64,000 nucleotides of DNA, taken from contig NZ_VDES01000001.1 in assembly GCF_013607875.1 (NCBI RefSeq), forward strand, positions 972,316 to 1,036,315, in the 5' to 3' direction. Both the position numbers and the translations under genes were made by a program. The notes under the pieces are model-generated. The model was not told the origin of the DNA. It worked only from the letters and a program-made list of their open reading frames with translations, and made no database searches. Below are positions 44,114 through 53,476 of this stretch, piece by piece (position 1 is the stretch's first letter; each line of letters begins with the position of its first letter). This stretch comes from Blastomonas ursincola (GTDB lineage: Bacteria; Pseudomonadota; Alphaproteobacteria; Sphingomonadales; Sphingomonadaceae).

Positions 44114-44845
44114 TCACATCGCGCCCCAGCTGCCATCGGGCTGCTTCGTCATCAGCGTGAACGATCCGGGATCGATCTCCATGTCGGCCTGGCCCATCTG
44201 GGAGTACCAGCCATGGCCCTGCGACACGCGCCAGAAGGCGGCGAGGTCGTCATTGACGCCGAGGTCACCGCATGCGCTGCGCGGGCCGGTCTGGGTTTCT
44301 CCGCCGGGTACATCGACCACCAACGCGTCGCTGGGCCAGCCCTTGCCCCGGGCGGGGCGTGCCGAACATTTGCTGGCTTCTGCCGGCTCGGCGATCGCTT
44401 GGCGCGCCCGCGCAGTCACCCCCTGCCGGGCATCGCCCTTGACCGGATAGACCAGGACATAAGCGGGCGGCTCGTCGATCTTGCCTAGATAGGCGGAGCT
44501 GACCAGCTTGAGCTCGCCGCGCTCGGCACCGCCGGAAAATTCGAGCTTCGTCTCGCCCGCATCGCATTTCAGCCCGCGATACAGCAGCACGCCATCGGAC
44601 ATCTGCGTTTCCATCACCTGCCAGCCGCATCCATCGGGCGCTTGCGGAGAGCTGCTGGCATCCATGGCGAGATAATTGACCGCGCGCCCCGCGCACAGCC
44701 CGGTTAGCTCCAGGCGCTCCCCGTCATCCGCGCAGGATTGCTCTGCTGCGGGGGAGGCAGGGGCCTCCGCTTCTTCGCTCGGTGCTCCACTGCAGCCGCC
44801 AGCCGCCAGCGCCGCCAGTGCGATTGCCGCCATCCATCTTGTCAT
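44114..44845 (-). CDS. Predicted lipoprotein of unknown function
   Basis: 243 residues. The signal ends in a lipobox (LAALAAGGC), predicting lipid attachment at Cys18. The mature protein has six further cysteines and a C-terminal segment ITDLM-free but ending FTLMTKQPDGSW. No known domain seen. It is 40 bp upstream of the exported protein gene and 84 bp downstream of the response regulator gene, all on one strand. Confidence 0.65.
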   Translation of the reverse strand: MTRWMAAIALAALAAGGCSGAPSEEAEAPASPAAEQSCADDGERLELTGLCAGRAVNYLAMDASSSPQAPDGCGWQVMETQMSDGVLLYRGLKCDAGETKLEFSGGAERGELKLVSSAYLGKIDEPPAYVLVYPVKGDARQGVTARARQAIAEPAEASKCSARPARGKGWPSDALVVDVPGGETQTGPRSACGDLGVNDDLAAFWRVSQGHGWYSQMGQADMEIDPGSFTLMTKQPDGSWGAM

Positions 44846-44929
44846 GCGCCCCCCTTTGGCTGACCGCTGCCGGACTGATCGGGGGAAATGGCATCGCCAG
44901 CAAGCCGGGCTGGACGATCGTCCAGGCGC

Positions 44930-45664
44930 TCAGAAATCGCTGTTGCTGACCAGCCGGTTGCGGATCGCCATCGCAGCAGCCTCCGCGCGGTTCGACACGC
45001 CCAGCTTCACCAGGATCGCGCTGACATGATAGCGCGCCGTGGGCATGGAAATGCCCAGATATTTCGCGATCTCCGGGTTGGTATAGCCCTTGCTCAGCAG
45101 GGCCAGCACCCGCCGCTGCTGCGCAGACAGCTCCAGATCGTCCTCGCCTGGCGTAGTCGGGTCGAAGGCGGTGGCAACCTGCGGCAGGCAGCCGGGATCG
45201 ACCACCGTTTCGCCATCGTGCACCTTGCGGATCGCGACGCAGAGGTCGCTGGCCGAAACGCTCTTGGGCAGAAACCCCCGTGCCCCTGCGGCAAGCATTC
45301 GCGCGACCGTCGGCGGATCGGCGAAGCTGCTCAGCGCGATCACGGCAACATTGGGGTGGTATTTGCACATCGCCTCGGTCGCCGCGATGCCGCCCATGCC
45401 CTGCATCCGCACATCCATCAGCACCACATCGGGGCGATGACGCTGGCACTGGAACAGCGCCTCCTCGCCATTTTCCGCCTCGGCGACGACCACCAGACCG
45501 GGGACACTGCCGATCACCTGCGCAAGTCCGGCCCGAACCACCATATGGTCATCGACCAGAAGGATGCGCACGGGTTCGGCGAATACGGCGCTATCGCACT
45601 CCGCCGCGCCGGCTGCAGGTCCGGGCTCGCCCCCTGCTCCACCCGTATCGATCGTGCAGGACAT
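44930..45664 (-). CDS. NarL/FixJ-type response regulator
   Basis: 244 residues from the ATG at 45664. The receiver domain (about 32-150) has VRILLVDDHMVVRAG with acidic Asp38-39, the phospho-acceptor Asp84 in VLMDVRMQGM, and the conserved Lys in GFLPKSVSA. A LuxR-type helix-turn-helix (about 180-240) reads LSAQQRRVLALLSKGYTNPE. An unusual 30-residue Gly/Ala-rich N-terminal extension precedes the receiver. It is first in a row RR, lipoprotein, exported protein, kinase. Confidence 0.92.
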   Translation of the reverse strand: MSCTIDTGGAGGEPGPAAGAAECDSAVFAEPVRILLVDDHMVVRAGLAQVIGSVPGLVVVAEAENGEEALFQCQRHRPDVVLMDVRMQGMGGIAATEAMCKYHPNVAVIALSSFADPPTVARMLAAGARGFLPKSVSASDLCVAIRKVHDGETVVDPGCLPQVATAFDPTTPGEDDLELSAQQRRVLALLSKGYTNPEIAKYLGISMPTARYHVSAILVKLGVSNRAEAAAMAIRNRLVSNSDF

Positions 45665-45803
45665 CCGCCCCCCCAAGGCCGCTGCTACGGGCCAGATCTC
45701 ATCCCGGGAACATTGCCCCGGTTCCTGTCCCAGTCTCGCACTTATGCGGCGTTCGCAAGACTATACAAACGTCCAAGCCCGTCGGTTTGCGCCTGCCCCC
45801 GGC

Positions 45804-46400
45804 TCAAGACATGCGCGCGCTTTGAACAATGCGATGGAAATCGCCGATGTTCCGCTCGAAATAATGGAGGCGCGGTGCATCGAACCCGATCATGTAAAGC
45901 CGACCTGCGACGATCGCGGCATGCGCCTCTCCCTTGCGGGTGAGCTGATCCTGGTCGACATATTCATATGTGAACATGACGCCATCCTGCCCCAGAAAGC
46001 GCGTCGGCTGCACATCGGTAACGCGGAAATCGGCAATCTGCTTGGCGGTGCGATAGGTTGCCTCGAACAGCTCGGGCAGCTCGACGAGCAGGGTTCCGGC
46101 ACCGAATTTCGGCAAGGGCTCGCGCTTCTTGCTGCGTTCGCGCACCAGCGGCTTGCCCGGCTCGATCCCGGCGAAAAAGGTGAGGTCATTGAGTTGTCCG
46201 CCATCGAGCGTCCAGGTCTCCGTATGCTTGCCGACATTGCCGTCGAGCCGGTTCCAGTCGCGCCCCGGTGTGACGGTGAGCGGCGAATCGGCGATGCTGA
46301 CCGCCACCCCCTGCTCGCGCAGCTTGTGCGCCATGGCGGCGGAGGGCAGCAAAGCGACGATCAGCGTGACGGCAAGCGCAGCGATAAGGCGGGACATCAT
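45804..46400 (-). CDS. Exported protein of unknown function in the M48 operon
   Basis: 198 residues; ATG at 46400 overlaps the M48 gene stop (ATGA). Signal peptide of about 24 residues ends SAAMA. The mature part begins HKLREQGVAV and has no cysteines. No family recognised. Last gene of a three-gene translationally coupled operon. Confidence 0.68.
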   Translation of the reverse strand: MMSRLIAALAVTLIVALLPSAAMAHKLREQGVAVSIADSPLTVTPGRDWNRLDGNVGKHTETWTLDGGQLNDLTFFAGIEPGKPLVRERSKKREPLPKFGAGTLLVELPELFEATYRTAKQIADFRVTDVQPTRFLGQDGVMFTYEYVDQDQLTRKGEAHAAIVAGRLYMIGFDAPRLHYFERNIGDFHRIVQSARMS

Positions 46401-47596
46401 GGCGCGGGCACCTCTTTGGGGATCATCATGCCGATCAGCTTCGCATCCGCTGCATCGGGCTTGAGTTCGAGATAGCGGAGGAGCGCCTTCTGCCCCGCAG
46501 CCGCCTGACCGGTCTTGAGCAATGCCAGGCCGAGGCCGCGATGCGCCTCGGGATGGGCGGGATCGAGCGCGATCGCCTCGCCATAGAATTGTGCGGCCTG
46601 GACAAGATCGCGCGGCGCGCCGCGCAAGCGATAGAGCTCGCCGCGCGCATGCCAGAGCGGCGCGGTCCAGCCGCTTTCGGCCAGCGACTGGATGATATAT
46701 TCGCTTGCGCCGAAATCGTTGAGCTTGATCTGATCGTCGAGCAGCTGCGGCAGCCAGGGCGCGAGCGCCGCCCGGTAACGCGCCGCGCCATCGTCGCGCG
46801 TCGCGGCTTCGGGCCGGGCAAGCAAGGCGAGCGTCGTGGCGCGTTCGACCTGGGGCGGATGGGTTGCGTAGAATGGCACCCGGTCAAGACGCGGCTTCTT
46901 CAACCCCTTGGAAAGAGCGTCTGCCTGATATTCTTCGATCAATCGCTCCCACACTTGCGCAGCGGCCTGCGGTCGCAGATTGCTGTTGTTCAAATAGGCA
47001 ATGCCTAGCCGATCAGCCTCGCGCTCATGATCGCGATTGAAGCTGTACAAGCTGCTGATGAGCGTGATTTCGAGATTGCGATAGGCCCTGACCACGTCAT
47101 AGCTGGGAGCAAGACTACCGAGAACGCCAGCCCAGGCCAGAATGTCGGTGCTCGAACGGGCTGCACGGAACCTTTCTAGCGTATGGCGCGCCTCGAAATG
47201 ACCAAACTCATGCCCCAGCACAGCTCCCAGCTCGGCTTCGCTATGGACCCGGAGCAATAGTCCGGTGAACACTTGCATCGTGCCATTCGGTGCCATGTTT
47301 GCATTGAAAATTGGCACTCTCAGAATGTAGGGGCGGACTGCTCCGCACCGATCTTCGCCCACGGTTGCGCACAGTATGTTTCGAACATAACCGACGAGCG
47401 CCGGATCGCGGATGACCATATCCGATTGAGCAAGCCGACGTTCTTCCTCGTCCATCTTTTGCCAGAAGCCCTGTTCATCCACGCCCTGCGGCTGATAGGC
47501 CCCGGCATAAGGCGGTGGAAGCGGAGGTTCGGCTTGGGCGGAAACGCCCGCAGCAAGGGCCAGCACGCCGACCGCCAACCGCATCCGCGCGATCAT
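46397..47596 (-). CDS. M48-family zinc metalloprotease with C-terminal TPR, BepA/LoiP-like
   Basis: 399 residues from the ATG at 47596, overlapping the upstream stop by 4 bp. A signal peptide of about 22 residues precedes an M48 catalytic domain with the zinc motif HEFGH at about 129-133 and a third ligand region in NRDHEREADRLG. The C-terminal region (about 290-395) has a TPR-like segment (AIALDPAHPEAHRGLG). This is the layout of periplasmic proteases that survey outer-membrane protein assembly. The two flanking exported proteins are probably helpers or substrates. There is no local sign of sigma-E control that I could identify. Confidence 0.88.
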   Translation of the reverse strand: MIARMRLAVGVLALAAGVSAQAEPPLPPPYAGAYQPQGVDEQGFWQKMDEEERRLAQSDMVIRDPALVGYVRNILCATVGEDRCGAVRPYILRVPIFNANMAPNGTMQVFTGLLLRVHSEAELGAVLGHEFGHFEARHTLERFRAARSSTDILAWAGVLGSLAPSYDVVRAYRNLEITLISSLYSFNRDHEREADRLGIAYLNNSNLRPQAAAQVWERLIEEYQADALSKGLKKPRLDRVPFYATHPPQVERATTLALLARPEAATRDDGAARYRAALAPWLPQLLDDQIKLNDFGASEYIIQSLAESGWTAPLWHARGELYRLRGAPRDLVQAAQFYGEAIALDPAHPEAHRGLGLALLKTGQAAAGQKALLRYLELKPDAADAKLIGMMIPKEVPAP

Positions 47597-48372
47597 GGCT
47601 TGGCCTGCGCGGTTGCGGCTGGCGCTGCGGCCTCTTTCGCAATCGTGCTGCCCGGAAAATCCTCGAGCAGCTGGCGCACGCGCTTCATCGCGCCGTCGGC
47701 CTCGCGCACATCGCCGCCCATCTGGAAATCGGCGTTCAGCCACAGCAGATCACCGGTCTTGAGGTCGACCAACCCGGCATAGCCCGCGTGCACGCCCGAG
47801 CTTACCCCAACCCCGGCGACGAGCCCGACGATCTGAAGCATCTTTCGCCCGGTCGAGCCATATTGATCGTCCGTATAGAGGAACAACGCATAATCGGCCT
47901 GGTCTGCGCCGGGCAGCTTCGCCACATCGGGTCCGAGAGACCAGTCGAACTGGCCCGCCTTGTTGTCGCGCTTCTTGGTGGGCAGGCGATTGCCGACGAA
48001 GAACTGATATTCGATCACGGCCCTCGATACCGCCGCAAACAGTGCCTGATGCTCCGCAACAAGCCGGGCATCCTCGCCATAGGCTTCGGGCGCTGCAATC
48101 ACGCGGTTGCCCAATTGCCGCTGCAGTTCGACCAGGGCCGCATCGATATGGCGGCGCGCCTGATCGGTCCATTCGGCGCGCGGTTCGGCCATGCCCCCGG
48201 TCGATTGCTCGGCCACGCGCACCGAGGGGCGCAATACCAGGATGGTCTTGCCACTTTGCGGCGGAAGGGCAAAGCCCTGCCGCACCGCCGATCGCTCCTG
48301 CGCCAGTAGCGGGGTCGAAACCGCCGCTCCCAAGAACAGAAGCGAAGCCAATAGGCCGAATATCGCTCGCAT
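47593..48372 (-). CDS. Exported protein of unknown function, first in the M48 operon
   Basis: 259 residues; signal peptide of about 24 residues (ends PLLA). The mature part includes ILVLRPSVRVAEQS and GLVDLKTGDLLWLN, a pattern seen in periplasmic proteins of the DUF799/GNA1162-like lipoprotein type, though no lipobox is present. Its stop overlaps the protease start by 4 bp. Function unknown. Confidence 0.68.
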   Translation of the reverse strand: MRAIFGLLASLLFLGAAVSTPLLAQERSAVRQGFALPPQSGKTILVLRPSVRVAEQSTGGMAEPRAEWTDQARRHIDAALVELQRQLGNRVIAAPEAYGEDARLVAEHQALFAAVSRAVIEYQFFVGNRLPTKKRDNKAGQFDWSLGPDVAKLPGADQADYALFLYTDDQYGSTGRKMLQIVGLVAGVGVSSGVHAGYAGLVDLKTGDLLWLNADFQMGGDVREADGAMKRVRQLLEDFPGSTIAKEAAAPAATAQAKP

Positions 48373-48485
48373 CCCCTACCCCCCGTTCCATCACGGGAGC
48401 ATAAAATAACTTCGGCCCGTTATTCTATGGGAAAGCGCGCCATTGCTTCATTATGGATATGATTGTCGGTATCGCCCAGAAATGC

Positions 48486-49157
48486 TTAGCGCGCCCCGAA
48501 CAGGGCGGAGCCGACACGGACATGCGTGGCGCCAATTCTCACGGCGGTCTCGTAATCGCCCGACATGCCCATGCTGAGCTGATCGAGGCCATGTTCGCGG
48601 GCGAGCTTGGCGAGCAGCGCGAAATAGGGTGCAGGCTCCAGATCGGCGGGCGGCACCGCCATCAGCCCGACGACAGGCAGGCCGAGCGCCTTCACATCGG
48701 CGAGAAACCGCGGCAGCTCGGCGATCGCGCAGCCGCCCTTCTGCTCTTCCTCGCCGATATTGACCTGGACGAAGCACGGCACGCGCCGCCCCGCCTTGTC
48801 CATCGCGCCCGCGAGCGCCTTGGCCAGCGACGGACGGTCGAGCGAGTGGATGCAGTCGAACAGCGCCACCGCTTCGTCCGCCTTGTTCGATTGCAGCTGG
48901 CCGACCATGTGCAGCTGCAGATCCGGGTAGCGCTCGCGCAACGCCGGGAATTTGAGCGCGGCCTCCTGCACTCTATTCTCGCCGAACACCATCTGCCCCT
49001 CGCCGATCAGCGACTCGATGGCGTCGACCGGCTTGGTCTTGGAAATGGCGATCAGCGTTGTCGAACCGGCGGGGCGACCGGCGATCTTCTCCGACCGGGC
49101 GATATTGTCGCGCACGGTCGAAAGCGGGGTGGTGGGGGCGTCGCTTTGTATATCCAT
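48486..49157 (-). CDS. YggS-family pyridoxal phosphate homeostasis protein
   Basis: 223 residues of the alanine-racemase-fold YggS/PROSC family, which carries PLP without a known catalytic reaction and keeps cellular B6 balanced. The PLP lysine is in LIAISKTKP; FGENRVQEA, LQLHMVGQLQSNK and LSMGMSGDYETAV are signatures. It is divergent from the ThiE-like gene with 23 bp between start codons, so the two share a tiny promoter region. Confidence 0.93.
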   Translation of the reverse strand: MDIQSDAPTTPLSTVRDNIARSEKIAGRPAGSTTLIAISKTKPVDAIESLIGEGQMVFGENRVQEAALKFPALRERYPDLQLHMVGQLQSNKADEAVALFDCIHSLDRPSLAKALAGAMDKAGRRVPCFVQVNIGEEEQKGGCAIAELPRFLADVKALGLPVVGLMAVPPADLEPAPYFALLAKLAREHGLDQLSMGMSGDYETAVRIGATHVRVGSALFGAR

Positions 49158-49180
49158 GGCGCGCGGCTATAAGCCCGGTC

Positions 49181-49747
49181 ATGCGCCGCCGCCAGCCCGG
49201 AAACACGAAGTCAGGCAATGCCCTGCCCACACTCTGGCTGATCAGCGACGCGCGCAACGACGCGGTGCTCGAACGCGTGATCAAGCGACTGCCATTCGGG
49301 TCGGGGCTGGTGTTCCGCCATTATCACCTCGCCGCCGAGCCACGGCGCGCGCGGTTCGAGCGGCTGTCCAAACTGATACGCGCGCGCGGCGGCGCGATCG
49401 TGCTGGCAGGCGATCTGCGCACCGCGCGGCGCTGGCGCGCCGACGGCTGCTATGGCGCGCCCGGCGGCAAGGCGGATGCGCGGCTGATCCGTTTGCTGAC
49501 GGTGCATGACTTGCATGAACTCGCCCGCGCCAATCGGATGCCCGGGCGTGCACAGGCGCTCATCTCCCCCATCTTCGCCACGCGCACCCATCCCGGCGGC
49601 GCACATCTGGGGGTGCAGAAATTCGAGGGGCTCGCCCGCCTGTCCCGCCTGCCCGTCATTGCGCTCGGCGGCATGACCCGGGCGCGGGCGACGCAGATCG
49701 GCGCGATCGTCACCGGCTGGGCGGCGATCGACGGGCTGTCGGGCTGA
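49181..49747 (+). CDS. Thiamine phosphate synthase/TenI-like protein
   Basis: 188 residues from the ATG at 49181. The TIM-barrel family is indicated by LWLISDARN at the N-terminus and by ALISPIFATRTHPGGAHLG and PVIALGGMTRARA. Canonical ThiE is about 210 residues and has a longer first half, so this is a divergent, shorter member. It may make thiamine phosphate or be a TenI-like relative; no other thi gene is nearby. Confidence 0.72.
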   Translation: MRRRQPGNTKSGNALPTLWLISDARNDAVLERVIKRLPFGSGLVFRHYHLAAEPRRARFERLSKLIRARGGAIVLAGDLRTARRWRADGCYGAPGGKADARLIRLLTVHDLHELARANRMPGRAQALISPIFATRTHPGGAHLGVQKFEGLARLSRLPVIALGGMTRARATQIGAIVTGWAAIDGLSG

Positions 49748-49756
49748 GCGCATCGG

Positions 49757-50650
49757 TCACCCGAACGAACGCCGCGCCATCTCGATCAAGGCCCTGAACG
49801 CGGCAGAGGCGTTGCGGCGGTTCGGATAATAGAGGCACAGGCGCGCCAGCGGCGGGGTCCAATCCGCCAGCAGGCGAACCATCCGCCCTGCCTCCAGATC
49901 CTCGCGGACGTCGGATTCCATGAAATAGCCGATGCCCATATTCTCGAGCACCGCGATCCGCGCCAGGCTCGCCTCGTCTAGCGTGATCGGACCCTCGACA
50001 TCGATATGGAAAGGCTGGCCGACCCTCTCGAACTGCCAGCGATGCAGCGCCCCATTGGGCAGCCGGATGCGCAGACAGCGATGCCGCATCAGGTCCGGCG
50101 GCGTTTCCGGCATGCCATGCGCCTCGAGATAGGCGGGCGATGCAACCACGGCAAAGCGGCGCGGTGGCCCGACGGGGATGGCGATCATGTCGCTGGGCAC
50201 AAGCTCGGCGCTGCGCAGGCCAAGATCGAACCCCTCGGCGACGATGTCGACGATGCGTCCCTCGGTGACGAGATCGACATGCACTTGCGGATAGCGCCGG
50301 AGGAAAGGGAGCAGCAGCGGCGCTAGGATCTCGCGCGCCGCAGTCGGGAAGGCGTTGATCCGGATCGTGCCCGATGGCGATTCCTGCTGCGCGCTGGCCG
50401 CCAGCATCGCATCGTGCAGGGTCGCCACGGCGGGCGCGACCTGATCGACAAAGTTGCGCCCCGCATCGGTGAGCGAGACGCTGCGCGTGGTGCGGTTGAA
50501 CAGGCGGACGCCGAGCCGCCGTTCGAGCGCGCTGATCAGGTTGCTGAGGCTGGTGGTAGAGACGCCGAGTTCCAGCGCCGCCGCGCGGAACGATCCGCGC
50601 CGCGCGATGGCAAGAACCGCGTCGAACTCGATCAGACCCTGTCTCGACAT
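49757..50650 (-). CDS. LysR-family transcriptional regulator
   Basis: 297 residues. N-terminal winged helix (about 5-65: [23 protein letters not shown]) and a substrate-binding-like effector domain (about 90-295). It is divergent from the NTF2-like/SDR pair with 96 bp between starts and most likely controls that pair in response to its substrate or product. Confidence 0.92.
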   Translation of the reverse strand: MSRQGLIEFDAVLAIARRGSFRAAALELGVSTTSLSNLISALERRLGVRLFNRTTRSVSLTDAGRNFVDQVAPAVATLHDAMLAASAQQESPSGTIRINAFPTAAREILAPLLLPFLRRYPQVHVDLVTEGRIVDIVAEGFDLGLRSAELVPSDMIAIPVGPPRRFAVVASPAYLEAHGMPETPPDLMRHRCLRIRLPNGALHRWQFERVGQPFHIDVEGPITLDEASLARIAVLENMGIGYFMESDVREDLEAGRMVRLLADWTPPLARLCLYYPNRRNASAAFRALIEMARRSFG

Positions 50651-50746
50651 TATCCCTCTTTCCGCAACACTACATATCAGTTTGTCCCGCTTATTGGCAA
50701 CAAGCCGGATCGCTATGATTGCTCCATGTCATCAAGGAGCAGAACC

Positions 50747-51076
50747 ATGCCGATCGAACTACCCGACCCTATTGCCAACTATGTCGCCGCCAATGCCCGG
50801 CTCGATGTCGATGCGATGCTCCGCCCGTTCGCGCCGGACGCGGTCGTGGTCGATAATGGCCAGCGGTACGAAGGGACCGCTCAGATCCGCGCGCTGTTCG
50901 AACGGGAAGTTATCCCGGCCCAGGCTATCTTTGCGCCGGACAGCGTGCGGCACGAGAGCGATCGGGTGATCGTCGAGGGAGCCGCGCGCGGCAGCTTCAA
51001 GGGCAGCCCCATCCGCTTCACTTATGATTTCGCGCTGGCGGGCGATGGAATCGCGGCGCTGGAGATCACGCTATGA
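50747..51076 (+). CDS. NTF2-like (SnoaL-type) small protein
   Basis: 109 residues from the ATG at 50747, with AAGGAG about seven bases upstream. The cone-shaped NTF2 fold is suggested by [29 protein letters not shown] and [17 protein letters not shown]. Such proteins act as isomerases, hydrolases or pocket proteins for small hydrophobic ligands. Its stop overlaps the SDR start as ATGA. Confidence 0.78.
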   Translation: MPIELPDPIANYVAANARLDVDAMLRPFAPDAVVVDNGQRYEGTAQIRALFEREVIPAQAIFAPDSVRHESDRVIVEGAARGSFKGSPIRFTYDFALAGDGIAALEITL

Positions 51077-51861
51077 CCTACCGTGTTGATCCGGCCGAGT
51101 TTGCCGGCAAGCGCGTCGTCGTCAGCGGCGGCTCCAAGGGCCTGGGACGCGCCACCGTCGAACGCTTCGTCGCGGGAGGTGCGCAGGTCGTCACCGCCGC
51201 TCGCACCAACGGCGAGCCGATCAGGGGCGTCCTGTCCGTCCGGACCGAACTGACGACGCCGCAAGGCAGCGACATGCTCGCGCAGGCCGCGCTCGACCAG
51301 CTGGGCGGGGTCGACATCGTTGCGCATGTGCTCGGCGGATCATCGTCGCCCGGCGGCGGCTTTGCCGCGCTGTCGGACGATCACTGGCTGGCCGAAATCA
51401 ACCTCAACCTGCTTGCGGCGGTGCGTCTCGACCGGCTGCTCGTTCCGCAAATGGCCGCGCGCGGGTCGGGCGCGGTGGTGCACGTGACATCGATCCAGTC
51501 GGTCATGCCGCTGCCCGAATCGACCACCGCCTATGCCGCCGCCAAGGCCGGCTTGAGGACCTATAGCAAGGCGCTGTCCAAAGAGATCGGGCCGCAGGGC
51601 GTGCGTGTGAACAGCGTCTCGCCCGGGTGGATCATGACCGAAGCATCCTCGGAGTTTCTCGAGCGGCTGCAGGCGGCCGAGGGCGGCACGATCGAGCAGG
51701 TGCGGCAGCGCGTGCTCGATGGGCTGGGCGGCATCCCGATCGGGCGCGGGGCCGAACCGCACGAGGTCGCCGATTTGATTGCCTATCTTGCCTCGGATCG
51801 CGCGGCGGCGATCCATGGGGCCGAGTTCGTCATCGATGGGGGAACGATCCGGACAGTGTGA
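51073..51861 (+). CDS. Short-chain dehydrogenase/reductase
   Basis: 262 residues. The Rossmann TGxxxGxG motif appears as VVSGGSKGLGRA, and the active site as YAAAKAG (Tyr-x3-Lys) with a serine in HVTSIQSV. Catalyses NAD(P)-linked oxidation or reduction of an unknown alcohol/ketone. Co-transcribed with the NTF2-like gene and probably controlled by the divergent LysR regulator. Confidence 0.9.
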   Translation: MTYRVDPAEFAGKRVVVSGGSKGLGRATVERFVAGGAQVVTAARTNGEPIRGVLSVRTELTTPQGSDMLAQAALDQLGGVDIVAHVLGGSSSPGGGFAALSDDHWLAEINLNLLAAVRLDRLLVPQMAARGSGAVVHVTSIQSVMPLPESTTAYAAAKAGLRTYSKALSKEIGPQGVRVNSVSPGWIMTEASSEFLERLQAAEGGTIEQVRQRVLDGLGGIPIGRGAEPHEVADLIAYLASDRAAAIHGAEFVIDGGTIRTV

Positions 51862-51873
51862 CGGGCCATCGCG

Positions 51874-51951
51874 TTCTCACTCTCACCCAGCTTCGCCTAA
51901 TTCGCTTCGCTCATAAGGCTTCGCAACCCTTTCCCATCCAGGGAGAGGGGG
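51874..51951. repeat. Dispersed intergenic repeat between two convergent genes
   Basis: Text such as TTCGCTTCGCTCATAAGGCTTC and CATCCAGGGAGAGGGGGGA resembles the fragmentary palindromes found at murB/ddl. It lies in the 115-bp convergent gap and may act in both directions as a transcription stop. Confidence 0.45.
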
Positions 51952-51976
51952 GAGTAACGTCAGAGCTGTCGCGAGA

Positions 51977-52711
51977 TCAGAAGCGGAATTCGGTTCCGAC
52001 ATAGACAGCCTGGCTGTCATATTGCTCGTTGGTCAGGCCGGTTAGGCGGTCGCGCTCGCTGCGCAGGCGGATGCCGGCGGTGACGTCGAGATTGCGGGTG
52101 ACCTTGTAGGCGCCGCCCACATCGAGCGAATAGCTGCCCTGGTCGTTGAACGGACGGACCGCGCGGGTGGTCGGGGCCTGGACATCGTCCATCTCGATCC
52201 GCGGGCTGAACCGGCTCTTGCGCTGCGACGCGCCACGGCCGAGCTCGCCGATATCGGGAAGTGCATCGTCCGACTGGCGGATGCTGGCGGGCAACGCGAA
52301 CTTGGTGAAGCCCTTGGCCACGCCCAGGCTGTAGGCGGTGGGCGTGATCTGGACGACGCCGTCGCCCTTGCCGCTGTCGCTGGCGAGGTCAGGCCGCATG
52401 TTGATCGCCTTGGCCGAATCGGGGCGGATGCGCACCGCAATGGTCAGCGCGCGCGGGCCGTCGGTCGCGGCAGACGCGGCAGGCGTGAAGCGGAACATCT
52501 TGTCGCCGCGCAGTGCCGAGAATTTGAGCTTGTCCGCCAGACGCGGATCGACCGAAGCGGGCGTGAAGGATCCAATGCCGCCGCGCGCATCAATCGAGAC
52601 GGGCCGCGAATCGAAACCGGAGGAAAAAGCGAGCGCAATCGACGGCACCAAGGCCGCCCCACCGAGCAAAAGCCCTGAAATTGCCAGCTTTTTTGAAACT
52701 CCCGCTTTCAT
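51977..52711 (-). CDS. Exported protein, possibly outer-membrane, function unknown
   Basis: 244 residues from the ATG at 52711; signal peptide of about 28 residues (ends IALA). The mature protein is rich in alternating residues and ends in Phe (YVGTEFRF), and includes SYSLDVGGAYKVTRNLDVTAGIRL-type beta segments, which suits a small outer-membrane barrel. No family recognised. The start has a weak ribosome-binding site; an ATG at 52735 is an alternative. Confidence 0.62.
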   Translation of the reverse strand: MKAGVSKKLAISGLLLGGAALVPSIALAFSSGFDSRPVSIDARGGIGSFTPASVDPRLADKLKFSALRGDKMFRFTPAASAATDGPRALTIAVRIRPDSAKAINMRPDLASDSGKGDGVVQITPTAYSLGVAKGFTKFALPASIRQSDDALPDIGELGRGASQRKSRFSPRIEMDDVQAPTTRAVRPFNDQGSYSLDVGGAYKVTRNLDVTAGIRLRSERDRLTGLTNEQYDSQAVYVGTEFRF

Positions 52712-53008
52712 TGTCTTAATCCGACCCCGCCGCATCCCTGTAAAACGCGTTAACACAAAAACGCGTCCATGGGGGATCAAAGCACCTTCCCGTAAAAATA
52801 ATCTCAAACCGTTGCAAACAATCCACAATCGGTTGCGGCTCTTGATGACCCGTCATGCGGGCTGCCAGAGCTCTGCCAGATGGCAGAATATCCCGGGAAT
52901 TCTTGCTGCGCGCTGAACATCAATCGGCATGCGCAAGTGCTTGCCGAAGCCCGCCAAGCCACTATAGAAGGCCGCTGTTTCAAGCTGCGAAGATATAAGG
53001 AAGCCGCC

Positions 53009-53452
53009 ATGTCCGTACCCCGTTTTGCCCGTGCCGCCCTTTGCGTTGCTGGCACGCTGGCGCTGCTTTCCGCATGCGGTGGCGGGGAAAAGCGCGCCGA
53101 AGCGGACATCGCCGCCAGCCAGGTGACCACCATCGGCGTGAACAGCTATCTGTGGCGCGCGTCGCTCGACGCGCTTTCGTTCATGCCGCTGCTCCAGGCC
53201 GATAGCGCCGGCGGCGTGATCGTGACCGACTGGTATGCCAATCCGCAGAGCCCGTCCGAGCGGATGAAGGTGACGGTGTCGATCCTCGACCAGGATCTGC
53301 GCGCCGATGCGCTCCGCGTCGCCGCCAGCCGCCAGGTCAACCAGAACGGCCAGTGGGTCGATGCCCCCGTCCGCGCCGCCACCGTGCAGAAGCTTGAAGA
53401 GGTCATCCTCACCAAGGCCCGCGACCTGCGCCAGTCCGCTATTCGCGAATAA
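53009..53452 (+). CDS. DUF3576-like lipoprotein
   Basis: 147 residues from the ATG at 53009 (AAGGAA seven bases upstream). Lipobox LLSAC gives lipid attachment at about Cys23. The mature body has IGVNSYLWRASLDALSFM and DWYANPQSPSERMKVTV, typical of the DUF3576 proteins that sit just before leuS in many alphaproteobacteria. Function unknown; the leuS-lptE neighbourhood hints at an outer-membrane role. Confidence 0.85.
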   Translation: MSVPRFARAALCVAGTLALLSACGGGEKRAEADIAASQVTTIGVNSYLWRASLDALSFMPLLQADSAGGVIVTDWYANPQSPSERMKVTVSILDQDLRADALRVAASRQVNQNGQWVDAPVRAATVQKLEEVILTKARDLRQSAIRE

Positions 53453-53476
53453 CACCCTGTCTTTCAGAGGGATACA

